Source: CAYYJR01 sp964472305 (GTDB lineage Bacteria; Armatimonadota; Hebobacteria; CAIYQO01). Taken from it: a DNA stretch of 64,000 bases. Both the position numbers and the translations under genes were made by a program. Location of the stretch: assembly GCA_964472305.1 (NCBI GenBank), contig CAYYJR010000010.1:62001-126000 (forward strand), read 5' to 3'. The notes beneath the pieces were generated by a model. It was not told the DNA's origin, ran no database searches, and was given only the letters and a program-made list of their open reading frames with translations. Shown here one piece after another: positions 9,372-18,676 of this stretch (its first letter is position 1; each line of letters starts with the position of its first letter).

Positions 9372-9896
9372 TCAGCGGCCGTGTTCCTCCAACACCGTAT
9401 TGAACGCCGCGCGCACCTTCTCCCAGGTGCGCTCCAGCGATTCCGGCAGCACGCGGATCTGGCCGATGACCGGCATGAAGTTGGTGTCTCCCGTCCAGCG
9501 CGGTACGATGTGCAGGTGCAGGTGCTCCGCGATGCCAGCCCCCGCCGGCCGTCCCAGGTTCATCCCCAGGTTGAACCCGTCCGGGCACATCGCGCGCCGC
9601 AACGCCTCGATGGCCAACCCCGCCAGATGCATCATCTCGTTTAACGTCTCCGGTGTCAGCGCGGTGAACTCCGCCGTGTGGTGATACGGAATCACCATCA
9701 GATGGCCATTATTGTAGGGGAAGGCATTCAGGATGATGAAGTTGTGTTCGCCCCGATAGATGATATAGTTCACCGGATCACAGTCCTGGTGCGGCTTCTC
9801 GCAAAAGATGCATTCGCACTTCGACTCACCCGCTTTTTCGATATAGTCCATCCGCCACGGTGCGTAAAGCCGTTCGGGTTTGTTGCTATTATCCAT
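9372..9896 (-). CDS. HIT family nucleotide hydrolase/phosphorylase
   Basis: HIT proteins hydrolyse or phosphorolyse the alpha-phosphate bond of dinucleoside polyphosphates or AMP-X compounds. The 174-residue product has the histidine triad HLHLHIVPRW with the catalytic middle histidine and the substrate-binding segment FPYNNGHLMVIPYHH. A CECIFC motif near residue 28 is a partial zinc site seen in the Ap4A-phosphorylase-like group. It begins with LYAPWRMDYI, also typical of that group. It converges on the O-antigen-ligase-like gene, leaving 1 bp between the stops. Confidence 0.88.
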   Translation of the reverse strand: MDNSNKPERLYAPWRMDYIEKAGESKCECIFCEKPHQDCDPVNYIIYRGEHNFIILNAFPYNNGHLMVIPYHHTAEFTALTPETLNEMMHLAGLAIEALRRAMCPDGFNLGMNLGRPAGAGIAEHLHLHIVPRWTGDTNFMPVIGQIRVLPESLERTWEKVRAAFNTVLEEHGR

Positions 9897-10130
9897 GCTG
9901 CATGCTCCCGCTGCCCATTATTCCCCCCCGCGCACGCATTCACCTGCCACCGCGATACATGCTTCGCGGGTGATGTTTCGTACTCCGGGTGTGCTGCATC
10001 CGGATGGGAGTGGCGGCTCGTGCGTGCCCATCCTTCCCCTGCCGCATTGTACCGCCATTCCCACATCGCGACACGCCTGTGCGGAAAGCGGTTCGTCGCG
10101 TGCCCGTTCCCATGCGAAGATAGGGAAAAC

Positions 10131-10148
10131 GCCCCGCGCCCGCGGGGC
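10131..10148 (+). promoter_or_regulatory. GC-rich hairpin in the superoxide dismutase leader
   Basis: The sequence is GCCCCGC-GCCC-GCGGGGC, a perfect 7-bp stem with a 4-base loop. It ends 3 bp before the GAGGAGG ribosome site of the following gene. It could protect the mRNA 5' region or act as a translation attenuator. No experimental support is possible here. Confidence 0.45.
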
Positions 10149-10166
10149 TGTGAGGAGGCAGGCACC

Positions 10167-10718
10167 ATGGTGTATCAGCCACAGGATTATTCGCGCATCC
10201 TGGGCATGCAGGGAATCAGCGATGCCACCCTGCACAACCATTTCAAGCTCTACCAGGGCTATGTGAACAATACCAACACGCTCATGCAGCGTACCGCGCA
10301 GTTGCTGAAAGAGGGAAACGATCGCGCGCCGGATTATGCGGAGATGCGCCGCCGGCTCGGATTCGAGTTTGACGGCATGCGACTGCACGAGTATTACTTC
10401 GAGAACCTGAAAGGCGACGGGCGACCGGATACAACCAGCCTGATCTACAAACAAATCCAACAGGATTTCGGCGACTTCGAGGCCTGGAAGAAGGACTTCA
10501 TCGCTACCGGCATGATGCGCGGCGTCGGCTGGGCTATTCTCTTCTATGACACCCGCGGCAATCGCTTGCTGAACAACTGGATCACATTGCACCACGAGAA
10601 TCTGCTCGCTGGCGTGCAGCCGCTGCTGGTGATGGACGTGTGGGAGCACGCCTTCCTGCTCGATTTCCAACTTGACCGCGCCGGCTATGTCAACGCGTTC
10701 TTCAGCAACCTGAACTAG
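10167..10718 (+). CDS. Iron/manganese superoxide dismutase family protein
   Basis: This 183-residue enzyme should convert superoxide to oxygen and hydrogen peroxide. The four metal ligands can be seen: His25 (HFKLYQGYV), His74 (LHEYYFENL), and Asp157 and His161 in MDVWEHAF. The N-terminal part lacks the classic HHxxY double histidine: it reads HFKLYQGY. This divergent form occurs in a subset of bacterial and archaeal Fe/Mn-SODs, and I cannot decide the metal. It has a strong GAGGAGG site and a start at ATG 10167. The sequence upstream is not homologous to the family. Confidence 0.87.
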   Translation: MVYQPQDYSRILGMQGISDATLHNHFKLYQGYVNNTNTLMQRTAQLLKEGNDRAPDYAEMRRRLGFEFDGMRLHEYYFENLKGDGRPDTTSLIYKQIQQDFGDFEAWKKDFIATGMMRGVGWAILFYDTRGNRLLNNWITLHHENLLAGVQPLLVMDVWEHAFLLDFQLDRAGYVNAFFSNLN

Positions 10719-10810
10719 CAAGAAGTGGCTACACGCTTCGAGGCCAATTCGCAGGTACAACAGCGCAAGGCGGCGTAACAACGCGGGAGGACGGATGATA
10801 GCATGGGTGA

Positions 10811-10841
10811 AGAGCCAGTTCCCGGATTGGGAACTGGCTCT
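10811..10841. terminator. Perfect hairpin between convergent genes
   Basis: A 13-bp perfect stem (AGAGCCAGTTCCC paired with GGGAACTGGCTCT) closes a 5-base loop. It lies 92 bp after the superoxide dismutase stop and before the end of the convergent esterase gene, so it can serve both strands. No U-tract follows on either side, so it is terminator-like rather than a textbook intrinsic terminator. Confidence 0.65.
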
Positions 10842-10972
10842 GCATCGATCTCGGATCAACAATAGTGACGGTTGAGCAACAAATGGGGATTGACTGCATT
10901 CAGCCCGGATAGCGGTCTCTCCCTACTGTGCGCTCGATCGGTGAACGCCGTCGGCGGGATATGCCCATCGCC

Positions 10973-12907
10973 TTATTGCCCCGGGATGGGCCAATCATCG
11001 GTGCGGAAGGGACTGGCGGGCAGTCCGGCCCGGTTATACAGGTTGCACGCGGGATTGTCGCCCCAGGCGTAGCGCACGGCACGGGGTTGCGGCACCCGCG
11101 GTGAAGACACCACCACCGTGTCGCCGTCGATGATAGCGTCCGCCCAGACGAAGTGCCGGTCGTCGCCGGCGATGGCAAAGCCGGTAAGCGGACCATCCTG
11201 GGCGATCAAGCCGCCGCCGAGTTGATCGAATACCAGCCGAACCGCCGCGTCCTCGACCTGCGCTGACGCATATAGCGGGCCGCATGGCGTGATGCCGGAC
11301 TGACCGTAGGTTGATACCAGCGCGTTGAGTGCTAGCCGCAAGCCGACGTCCTGCTTGTTGCGCGGGTGAATGTCGTCGCCATCGCCGATGTCGATGGCCA
11401 CCGCCATGCCGGTATGCGGCAACTGGAGGGTCAGCAGTTGCGCCTCACGCAATTCAGCCCAGCGACTCTCGCACGGCGTCGCGGAACGGGCCATATAATT
11501 GGCCAACTGCACGAAGTGGAAGGCCAGGTCGTCCTGCCCCCAGACGCGGCGCCAGTCGCGGATGAGCGCGGGGAAAAGCGTGCGATACAGGTATGGTTGC
11601 CCGGCATTGGATTCCCCCTGGTACCAGATGGCGCCGCGCAGCGCAAAGGGCACCAGCGGCGCGATCATGCCGTTGTAGAGGGCGAAAGGTGAGTTTGGGT
11701 CGCCCGCGCCCGGCGGTGGGGTGGGCGGTGCGGCGAACGGCACCTTGCCGAAGTTATGCTCGACGGCATACTGCCAGGAACCGGCCAGTGAGATGGGCGT
11801 GGCGTCCGGTAATCCGGCGGGTGCCAGGTGCATCTGCTCGGCGCTGCCGATAAAACCGCCGGCATAAATGTGGCTGAAGATGCGCACGGCGATGAGATTC
11901 TTCCCTGCCCGCACCAGTGCGCCCGGCACCGGGTATACGCGCGGTTGGCACCATGCATCGGCGCGTTCCTGTATGCTCATCCCACCGACCGGCACGTTGT
12001 TGAAGTAGGTGATGTCAGACTTGTCGCATGGTCCCAGGCTCAGCATCAGTTCGCGTCCCGCCCACGCGGCGGGAATCTCCACTTCTTTGCGGAACCAGAG
12101 CACGCCGCTGAAATCGAGTCCGGCATTTTGCCAGGACTGTGGCGCCTGCATCGCGTGCCAGTCGCCGTCCGGCGATTCATCGGCAGCCCATCCGCGCGCG
12201 AGGCCGGTATTGCCCGGGTCCTTTGGCTGCCTCGCCTCTTCCCACGCGGCCAGCCGGTCCTGGTATTCGGCCATCGTCGCGTCCATATTCTCCAGACTGC
12301 GCTCGTAATATGCCACGATATCGCGCAGCGCCGGCTCGGTCAACAGCCCCTCGCGGCTGGTCCATGCTTCGGCGATGGTGCCGCCCCAGGAGGAATTGAT
12401 CAACCCTACCGGCACTCCCAGCCGGCGATACAACTCGCGTCCGAAAAAGTAGCCGACGGCGGAGAAGCCGCCCGCGATTTCCGGCGAGCAGACCGACCAT
12501 TGGGCTTGCACATCATCCGCCGGCGCCGCCGCGGTCATATTGGGCACGGTGAAGAGTCGCATCGCGGTGTAATCGGCAGCAGCTACTTCGGCCTCCGCGT
12601 CGCAGACCGTGCCCAGCGTCATCTGCATGTTCGACTGCCCGGAGCACAGCCACACCTCGCCCACCAGCACATCGCGTATCGTCAGCGTGTCGCTGCCGTA
12701 CACCGTCAGCGTGTGCGGACCACCCGCCGCCAGCGCCGGCAGTGTCGCTCGCCACGTGCCGTCCACGCCTGCCGTCGCCTGTGCCGACTGTCCGGCAAAC
12801 TCGACGGTCACCACCTGCCCCGCCGTGTCCCAGCCCCATACCGGAATGGGCTTGCCCTGCTGCATCACCGCGTGATCCGTAAACAGCGCCGCTAATCGCA
12901 TCATCAT
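10973..12907 (-). CDS. Sialate O-acetylesterase-like SGNH hydrolase
   Basis: The 644-residue protein matches the SASA family, which removes O-acetyl groups from sialic acids or plant polysaccharides. Near residue 85 is the nucleophile block GEVWLCSGQSNMQM (serine of GQSN). Other family segments are NSSWGGTIAEAW and the C-terminal IHPRNKQDVG that contains the catalytic DIHP-type histidine. A central jelly-roll insertion (LWFRKEVEIPAAWAGRELML) is a usual feature of these enzymes. I see no secretion signal: the start MMMRLAALFTDHAVMQQG runs directly into the family N-terminal strand. It probably acts in the same carbohydrate diet as the other hydrolases here. Confidence 0.88.
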   Translation of the reverse strand: MMMRLAALFTDHAVMQQGKPIPVWGWDTAGQVVTVEFAGQSAQATAGVDGTWRATLPALAAGGPHTLTVYGSDTLTIRDVLVGEVWLCSGQSNMQMTLGTVCDAEAEVAAADYTAMRLFTVPNMTAAAPADDVQAQWSVCSPEIAGGFSAVGYFFGRELYRRLGVPVGLINSSWGGTIAEAWTSREGLLTEPALRDIVAYYERSLENMDATMAEYQDRLAAWEEARQPKDPGNTGLARGWAADESPDGDWHAMQAPQSWQNAGLDFSGVLWFRKEVEIPAAWAGRELMLSLGPCDKSDITYFNNVPVGGMSIQERADAWCQPRVYPVPGALVRAGKNLIAVRIFSHIYAGGFIGSAEQMHLAPAGLPDATPISLAGSWQYAVEHNFGKVPFAAPPTPPPGAGDPNSPFALYNGMIAPLVPFALRGAIWYQGESNAGQPYLYRTLFPALIRDWRRVWGQDDLAFHFVQLANYMARSATPCESRWAELREAQLLTLQLPHTGMAVAIDIGDGDDIHPRNKQDVGLRLALNALVSTYGQSGITPCGPLYASAQVEDAAVRLVFDQLGGGLIAQDGPLTGFAIAGDDRHFVWADAIIDGDTVVVSSPRVPQPRAVRYAWGDNPACNLYNRAGLPASPFRTDDWPIPGQ

Positions 12908-13092
12908 CTCCCCGTATATCGTGATACCGTTGTCTCGCGCACCAGGCGCACCCTATTGTGCCATCAAACCGTTGGGGTGTCGAGCAGATGGGGGCAAGAG
13001 ATCGGGAAAATTCCCACGTATTCCACCGGGCGCATGGGAAGCGATGGCAGACGGGAAAATCGTGGTGTCGCTCCCTTCTGCAACAATATCGA

Positions 13093-15282
13093 CTACGGCT
13101 TCTTCAGCGCACGCGCGGCATGTGACAACAGTTGACAGTATCCCGGTGGTTGGTAGGAAAAGACCACCGTATGATGTCCCTGGGGCACATGGACTGATTT
13201 GAATGTGCCGAAGAGTTGCTCCAGCGTACCAGGCTTCCCATCCACAAACACTGTCCAATCAGGATCCCAATTGTCAATGTAGCTCACATACCCGGTGGTT
13301 GGCGCGTAGACATGCACCGCCATGATCTCGCCGGTGAAATGCTTTACGCGGATATTCTGCAAGCAGCGATCAACCTCGCGTATGAATGCCGTGGGATTCG
13401 CAACGGTAATCGTCTTGGTGAAAAAGAGCCGCCGTCCATCGATAACGCCAAGGAGCCGCTCCGTCGCCGGGTCCTTTTTGATAAAACGCTGGCGGAAGGT
13501 GATATAGCGATGATAATACCAGTTTTCCATGATACCGACCGAATACGAAGCGTTCAACGACAGCGATGAATAGGTGTCCTGCCGTGGGGTGGTGATCGAC
13601 TGTGGCATCACTACGCGATCGATGTCCAGTGTCGTACGGGTACCCGCGGAAGAATACGATGCGTTCGCACACCACATGCGCATGCCAATCGGTGCGAGTT
13701 CGCAAGTCGTGATACCGATGAACACCGCCATAACGAGTGTAATAATGCCTGCCGAGGGAGGTCGTTGCCTGGCAACGATGAGCGCCGCGAATACAGCAAT
13801 AAATCCGAGAACGCCGCAGAAAATCAACGGAATCTCCTGCTTCCACACTTCCTTAAAATAGTTGATCCAGTATTCGTCATAGCATTTTGTAGTCCGTAGA
13901 ATCAATTGGATACTGAGAATGACGGTATACGTAAGCCCAGTAGCCAGCAAATAGCGCATCACGCTGTGTTTAGTCTCGCCGGCTATCGTCTTCAGACGCT
14001 CCTCAAACGCCGTAACGGCGAACGCAATGAATAAGGCGATGATCGGCAATAGGATGATATTCATCCGTCCCCACACTCGCATGCTGGAAAGAACAGGCAG
14101 GTGATGCCAGAGAAAAATGAAGAGTAGGGATGATTTGCCGTAGGTGATGTAAGTGATCAGCACATACCAGAGCAGCAGCACTCCGGCGACGCGGCGATGA
14201 TTGGTCGCCATGGGCGAGGTTTCGCCTGCGAGTGAGGCGCGCGGGAATATGCAGTAGAGCACGATCAGCAGCAGGCTGATGATGCCAAAAAAATACCAGC
14301 CTTCTGCCTGTGACGCGGGTGGAAAAATCAGCGAGCCGAGGGTGTCATGCCAATCGAATCTATGAGCTGTCGAATAGGCAAAATTGGTTCCTGAGCGATC
14401 TGTTGTCTCAGCCATCAGTGCTTTGATCATCAATAAATATGGACTGAGTACTCCCAGCGGCAGTGCCAATGCCAGCGCACCGAGACCGACCGATGCCCCG
14501 CTTACCGGTGGGGCATCGGGGAAGAACGTCCGGCGCAACGGCGGCAGCAGCAAGATGCACAAGTATGGGATGATGAGAAAGACGGCGTAGACGACATAAT
14601 ACAGATACCCGCCCGTCAGCAGGCAAGTCATGGCGCCCGCAAAGCCGATGGCGGCGAACCAACGATGGGATAAGCGTCGCGCTTGCATCACCTTTGTCAG
14701 GCAGAAGAGAATCCACGGGTACCAGGCGGCGGTATGCACGGCGTTGGGGAAACGGAGGATCTCCGCCATCTTAAAACTCATGGGCAACAGGATGGCGCTG
14801 AACAGTACCGCGCGTGGCGAGAGAGGAAAGCACCGCAACCAGCAATACAGACCGAGGCCAAAGATCACGACGCCAGACACGGTGTAGATGGAATAATCGA
14901 TGATCGACATTCCCCCGTGCAGGCGATATAGCCACACCAACAACAGATTGAATGGATACAGCGCCTGCGCGAAGGGATTTGAGATAAATGGGAAACCGGC
15001 GGCTTCCGACGCGGACCAGAGTGGAAAATGTCCGTGGCTCAAACTATCGAGCAGGTAGACCTTATACACATAATACAGGCCGTTGAAATCGTTACCGATG
15101 CAGATGAAAGTGTCGCGTCCGAGCAGCGGGAGGTAATGGCAGGCGTAATACAGCCACGGCCAGAGGAAGACGATACTGGCGCCGCCAAGCCAATGCGTAA
15201 TGTCGTTCAGCAGCCAGCGCCTCCAGCACGTCGCGACAGCCTGGTATTGATGCCGGGAGTAGCTTCCCCATTTAATCCACAT
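13093..15282 (-). CDS. YfhO-like multi-pass membrane protein
   Basis: The 729-residue protein has about 12-14 membrane helices. It ends in a soluble domain with YIDNWDPDWTVFVDGKPG and FKSVHVPQGHHTVVFSYQPPG, the diagnostic end of YfhO/GT-C-like proteins. Known YfhO members help glycosylate cell-wall polymers using lipid-linked sugars. The gene ends a three-gene minus-strand run: GtrA, the GT2-methyltransferase fusion (3 bp upstream) and this one. I infer a role in transferring or polymerising a surface glycan. Confidence 0.82.
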   Translation of the reverse strand: MWIKWGSYSRHQYQAVATCWRRWLLNDITHWLGGASIVFLWPWLYYACHYLPLLGRDTFICIGNDFNGLYYVYKVYLLDSLSHGHFPLWSASEAAGFPFISNPFAQALYPFNLLLVWLYRLHGGMSIIDYSIYTVSGVVIFGLGLYCWLRCFPLSPRAVLFSAILLPMSFKMAEILRFPNAVHTAAWYPWILFCLTKVMQARRLSHRWFAAIGFAGAMTCLLTGGYLYYVVYAVFLIIPYLCILLLPPLRRTFFPDAPPVSGASVGLGALALALPLGVLSPYLLMIKALMAETTDRSGTNFAYSTAHRFDWHDTLGSLIFPPASQAEGWYFFGIISLLLIVLYCIFPRASLAGETSPMATNHRRVAGVLLLWYVLITYITYGKSSLLFIFLWHHLPVLSSMRVWGRMNIILLPIIALFIAFAVTAFEERLKTIAGETKHSVMRYLLATGLTYTVILSIQLILRTTKCYDEYWINYFKEVWKQEIPLIFCGVLGFIAVFAALIVARQRPPSAGIITLVMAVFIGITTCELAPIGMRMWCANASYSSAGTRTTLDIDRVVMPQSITTPRQDTYSSLSLNASYSVGIMENWYYHRYITFRQRFIKKDPATERLLGVIDGRRLFFTKTITVANPTAFIREVDRCLQNIRVKHFTGEIMAVHVYAPTTGYVSYIDNWDPDWTVFVDGKPGTLEQLFGTFKSVHVPQGHHTVVFSYQPPGYCQLLSHAARALKKP

Positions 15283-15284
15283 GA

Positions 15285-16790
15285 TCAGGTATCGTCTTTC
15301 CCTAACTGCACCAGCAACTTCTCCCGTGTTTGCCAGGCATCGTTCAGTAGCTGCGTCAATGTCGGTTTCGGACGGATGACCATGGCGATTTGGTAAGAGA
15401 AGAGACTCTTTGAGAGACAGATCAGCGCACTGTTGATCGCAATCATAATACGCGCAAGGAGGGTGTTCCCCATCGCCAACACAAACGGCACGGGGATCCC
15501 CTGTACTTCCAACACCTCGTATCCATGCGATTGCACCAGACGCCGCAGCGAACCGAAGGTAAAGAGGCGGGTATGATCGAGGTCGAGGATGCCGCGACGG
15601 CCATAATTAAACATTCCGAAGCAGAGAGCGAGACGAATGAGGAAAAAGGCGACATTACCGGTGGTGATGATCACCCGCGGCGCTTGGGCAGAGAATGCCT
15701 GGCGAATCCGGTTGAGCAACGACTCCGGTGATTTCAAGTGTTCAATAACGTCCAGCAGCAGGATGGCGTCGATCTGCCGTGTGCAGTTCACGAAATCATA
15801 CGTTTCAATATCCGTCTCAATACTTTCGATGGATGCCTCGCGTGCCAGTGGCTGAATGGTGGTATCGATGGAGATCGTCTTGACGTGGTGTTGGGCCAGT
15901 GTCTGGGCCACCAATCCCGGTCCGCAGCCGATATCGAGGACGGTCGAGTCGGGAGTCAGGCGATCCAGTGCAAATTGGTGGGAACTGGCATAGCCGAATT
16001 TTGCGGTATATTTCGTGTTGCCGAACTGATAATCGAAACGAGGATCATAGAAGATGCCCAGGCGGACGATACGCGACAGTAACGTGGTGCACAGGATAAG
16101 CACTGCGTATTTGATACCGTTCACCCGCGAGATCTCATCTCCGTAAAAAGTCGGGATAGGAATTTCGCGGATGCGGTGCCCCGTATCCAGCAGTTGGACG
16201 ATGATTTCTGTATCGAAGTCAAAATAATTCGCATTCAAATCGAAGGGAATCTTTGCAAGCGCCGCCACGCTGTAGGCGCGATAGCCTGAATGGAATTCGG
16301 TGAGATGAGAATGGAGCATGGCATTCTGCAGGCCGGTGAGCACCTGATTCCCAACCCACTTGTAGAGCGGCATGCCACCCTTCAATGCCTCCTTCTTATG
16401 AATCATACGCGATCCGAAGACGACATCAACCTCACCGGTGAGAATCGGTTCGATCATCGGTATGATGTATTCCGGCGGATATTGCCCATCACCATGCAGC
16501 AACAGCACCACATCGAAGCCGTATTGAATTGCGTAATGATAGCCGATCTTCTGATTCCCGCCATAACCCTGATTCACGGGATTACTCAGCAGAGTGATGC
16601 GCTGTGATCCGGTCTGCTGGGTATACGCGTGTGCCGCAGAGAAGGTGTTATCCGCAGAATGATCGTCGATGATGAGGATTTCCGTATCGTATCGCGCGGT
16701 ATCCCATACTTCTGCCGGAATGCGCTTCAACACGCTATCGATAAACCGTTCGGCATGATAACAGACGATGAAGATCAGCACTTTTTTCAT
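15285..16790 (-). CDS. Glycosyltransferase family 2 fused to a methyltransferase
   Basis: The first ~230 residues are a GT2 (polyprenyl-phosphate sugar synthase type) domain with YDTEILIIDDHSADNTF, GYGGNQKIGYHYAIQYG and LLLHGDGQYPPEYI (the acidic sugar-nucleotide motif). From about residue 285 a class I SAM methyltransferase follows, with TVLDIGCGPGLVAQTL and LLLDVIEHLKSPESLL. Such fusions couple sugar lipid synthesis with methylation. Together with GtrA upstream, they suggest undecaprenyl-linked sugar supply for a surface glycan. The start has an AAGGA site; the next gene begins 3 bp after the stop. Confidence 0.88.
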   Translation of the reverse strand: MKKVLIFIVCYHAERFIDSVLKRIPAEVWDTARYDTEILIIDDHSADNTFSAAHAYTQQTGSQRITLLSNPVNQGYGGNQKIGYHYAIQYGFDVVLLLHGDGQYPPEYIIPMIEPILTGEVDVVFGSRMIHKKEALKGGMPLYKWVGNQVLTGLQNAMLHSHLTEFHSGYRAYSVAALAKIPFDLNANYFDFDTEIIVQLLDTGHRIREIPIPTFYGDEISRVNGIKYAVLILCTTLLSRIVRLGIFYDPRFDYQFGNTKYTAKFGYASSHQFALDRLTPDSTVLDIGCGPGLVAQTLAQHHVKTISIDTTIQPLAREASIESIETDIETYDFVNCTRQIDAILLLDVIEHLKSPESLLNRIRQAFSAQAPRVIITTGNVAFFLIRLALCFGMFNYGRRGILDLDHTRLFTFGSLRRLVQSHGYEVLEVQGIPVPFVLAMGNTLLARIMIAINSALICLSKSLFSYQIAMVIRPKPTLTQLLNDAWQTREKLLVQLGKDDT

Positions 16791-16799
16791 GGCAGATCC

Positions 16800-17282
16800 T
16801 TATTCCGACGCAGGATGCATGCTTGTGCCGGAAACACGAAATGTGATGAAGCGATTCAACGTAAATTGGATGATTGGGACGACAGCCAGCGTACAAGCCT
16901 TCGCCATCATCGGGTGCATGTGCCAGGAACGCACCAGCATGAAGAGCATGCCGGAACTGATGGACAGCCCGATACCGCCAACGAGCCAGAAACTGATCAT
17001 GCGAAAAAGCAGTTTATCGGTGATGCGAAAGTTATAGCACGCGTTCAGGATGAAGTTATTCGTTATGCCGACCATGATGCTGATAACGTTCGCCAGGAGG
17101 TAGGGGAGATGGACGTGAGAAACAAAGACATAATATAACATCATGTCGATAATAAAACCGGAAAATCCGATGAAGCAATATTTAATGAACGTGAAAAATT
17201 CCAGTTTCATCCGGTCTCGTTGACCCCGTGACGGCACGAAGCTCGGGGGAGACCATTCGGGACATATCTTCCCATCACTCAT
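16800..17282 (-). CDS. GtrA family membrane protein
   Basis: GtrA proteins have four helices and are thought to flip polyprenyl-phosphate-linked glucose. The helices here run from FFTFIKYCFIGFSGFIIDMM to PIIQFTLNRFITFRV, where the terminal LNRFITF pattern is characteristic. The product is 160 residues from the first ATG, but homology begins at the in-frame ATG at 17210 (MKLEFFTF), which would give 136 residues; neither has a strong ribosome site. It is the first gene of the GT2-YfhO run. Confidence 0.85.
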   Translation of the reverse strand: MSDGKICPEWSPPSFVPSRGQRDRMKLEFFTFIKYCFIGFSGFIIDMMLYYVFVSHVHLPYLLANVISIMVGITNNFILNACYNFRITDKLLFRMISFWLVGGIGLSISSGMLFMLVRSWHMHPMMAKACTLAVVPIIQFTLNRFITFRVSGTSMHPASE

Positions 17283-17504
17283 TGTGTATCGCTCACGGAC
17301 TCAGGCCTGTATGTTGTCCCCGGTTATGCGGCAACGACGGTTGACCGGTGTATGGTTCCCTTTAGCACCGGAATGCTACTCGACTCTCGGGGACAAGGTA
17401 TCGTTCGCAGCCTTTATCCTGAATAAGATTGAGGTTCGCCGGTTCTCGCGGAATGCGATGTCGGGATATCCAGCATATCGACCGTTGTAATGCATACCAT
17501 ATCT

Positions 17505-17533
17505 ATAATACACCTGGCATCATGCTTTCGCAA
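17505..17533 (-). promoter_or_regulatory. Possible sigma-70 promoter for the GtrA operon
   Basis: On the minus strand TTGCGA (17533-17528), a 17-base spacer and TATTAT (17510-17505) form a fair -35/-10 pair. It is about 220 bp upstream of gtrA in the otherwise featureless 17283-17615 gap, in which I see no other gene or repeat. The long leader is unexplained. Confidence 0.4.
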
Positions 17534-17615
17534 GGTACACCTTTATCAGCCCAGGAATCCTTTCAACGCGGTTCCTGCGGATAGCCCGGCGCTGACGATC
17601 CTCCGCATGTCAGCC

Positions 17616-18497
17616 TCACCGCACGTATTCGCGTATCCCTTCCGCGAGCGTGATGCGCGGCAGATCGAACACTTGCTGCGCGGTGAGGTCGGCACAGACA
17701 CTCCCCTGCAGCAGCATGGTCAACTCGTCGTGGGTGATGGGCAGCGGCAGGTGGATGAAGTGGCCCAGGCTGATGAGCAGCGCCATCAGGCCGGCGGGGA
17801 GGTGCACGCGTGGTTTGCGCAGGTGCAGGCGGGCGGCGAGGAGATCGAGGATCTGCGTATAAGTCAATGTCTCCGGCCCGCACAGCTCGAAGGTTTTCGC
17901 GGTGGTCGATCCGTCCAGCGCCAATGCCTGCAGGAAGGTGGCGGTGACAGCGTGGATGGAGATGGGCGCGAAGGAGTATTTTCCGTCGCCGATGATGGGG
18001 AGAACCGGATAGCGGCGGAGTTGTTCCACCAGCGTGCTGATGAAGCCGTCGCCGGGACCGAAGATCAGGGCAGGGCGCAATATGGTGTAATCGATGCCTG
18101 CCGCCGCGCGCACCAGTTCTTCCGCCGCCCATTTCGTGCGGAAATACTCGGTTGATTGCTTAGGGCCGGCGCCCAGCGCGCTCATATGCAGCAGGCGAGG
18201 CACACGCGCGCGGCGCAACGCGGCCAGCACGTGCTCGGTGCCCTGCACATGCACGCCGGCAAAGGTGGCCGTGCCACGCTCGCGAATGATGCCGACCAGG
18301 TGGATAACAGCCGCGCATCCCGCCATGCCTTCAGTCAGCGCCTCGACATCACCGATATCCCCGGCTACCCAGGTGACATCCCCCTCGTCCGCCGGCGGCG
18401 TGCGCGCCAGCGCCGTCACCTGGTGTCCGTCCCGCGTGAGGGCACGGCGCAGATGCGAGCCGACGAATCCCGTCGCTCCGGTGAGGAATACGCGCAT
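17616..18497 (-). CDS. NAD(P)-binding SDR, NDUFA9/YesF-like
   Basis: This extended short-chain dehydrogenase-like protein (about 293 residues) starts with the Rossmann motif VFLTGATGFVGSHL. It shares the atypical SDR pattern of the complex I NDUFA9 family: AVIHLVGIIRE, LLHMSALGA, YFRTKWAAEELVR (Tyr and Lys in place) and YTILRPALIFGPGD. Members bind NADPH but often have no known catalytic role. The ATG at 18497 has an AAGGGG site; a GTG two codons earlier is possible. Confidence 0.8.
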   Translation of the reverse strand: MRVFLTGATGFVGSHLRRALTRDGHQVTALARTPPADEGDVTWVAGDIGDVEALTEGMAGCAAVIHLVGIIRERGTATFAGVHVQGTEHVLAALRRARVPRLLHMSALGAGPKQSTEYFRTKWAAEELVRAAAGIDYTILRPALIFGPGDGFISTLVEQLRRYPVLPIIGDGKYSFAPISIHAVTATFLQALALDGSTTAKTFELCGPETLTYTQILDLLAARLHLRKPRVHLPAGLMALLISLGHFIHLPLPITHDELTMLLQGSVCADLTAQQVFDLPRITLAEGIREYVR

Positions 18498-18676
18498 AAC
18501 CACCCCTTTCTTCCTCTTCTTCGACGGCAGGGAGGCAATCCCTTGTCGCGGCGCAGGACATCAACCGGCCGGGAGCACGCATCTCAATACTGGGAACCGG
18601 GCACGCTGGTTGTACGATGGAAGAAGCCTGGAGGACGGGTATGCCGGAGGAACGAGCGCTGCCCCGACACGGCGTG

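Noticed and set aside
11828..12895. A long plus-strand open frame antisense to the SASA esterase
   Set aside because: Low-complexity His/Arg content and no ribosome site; the esterase motifs are unambiguous.
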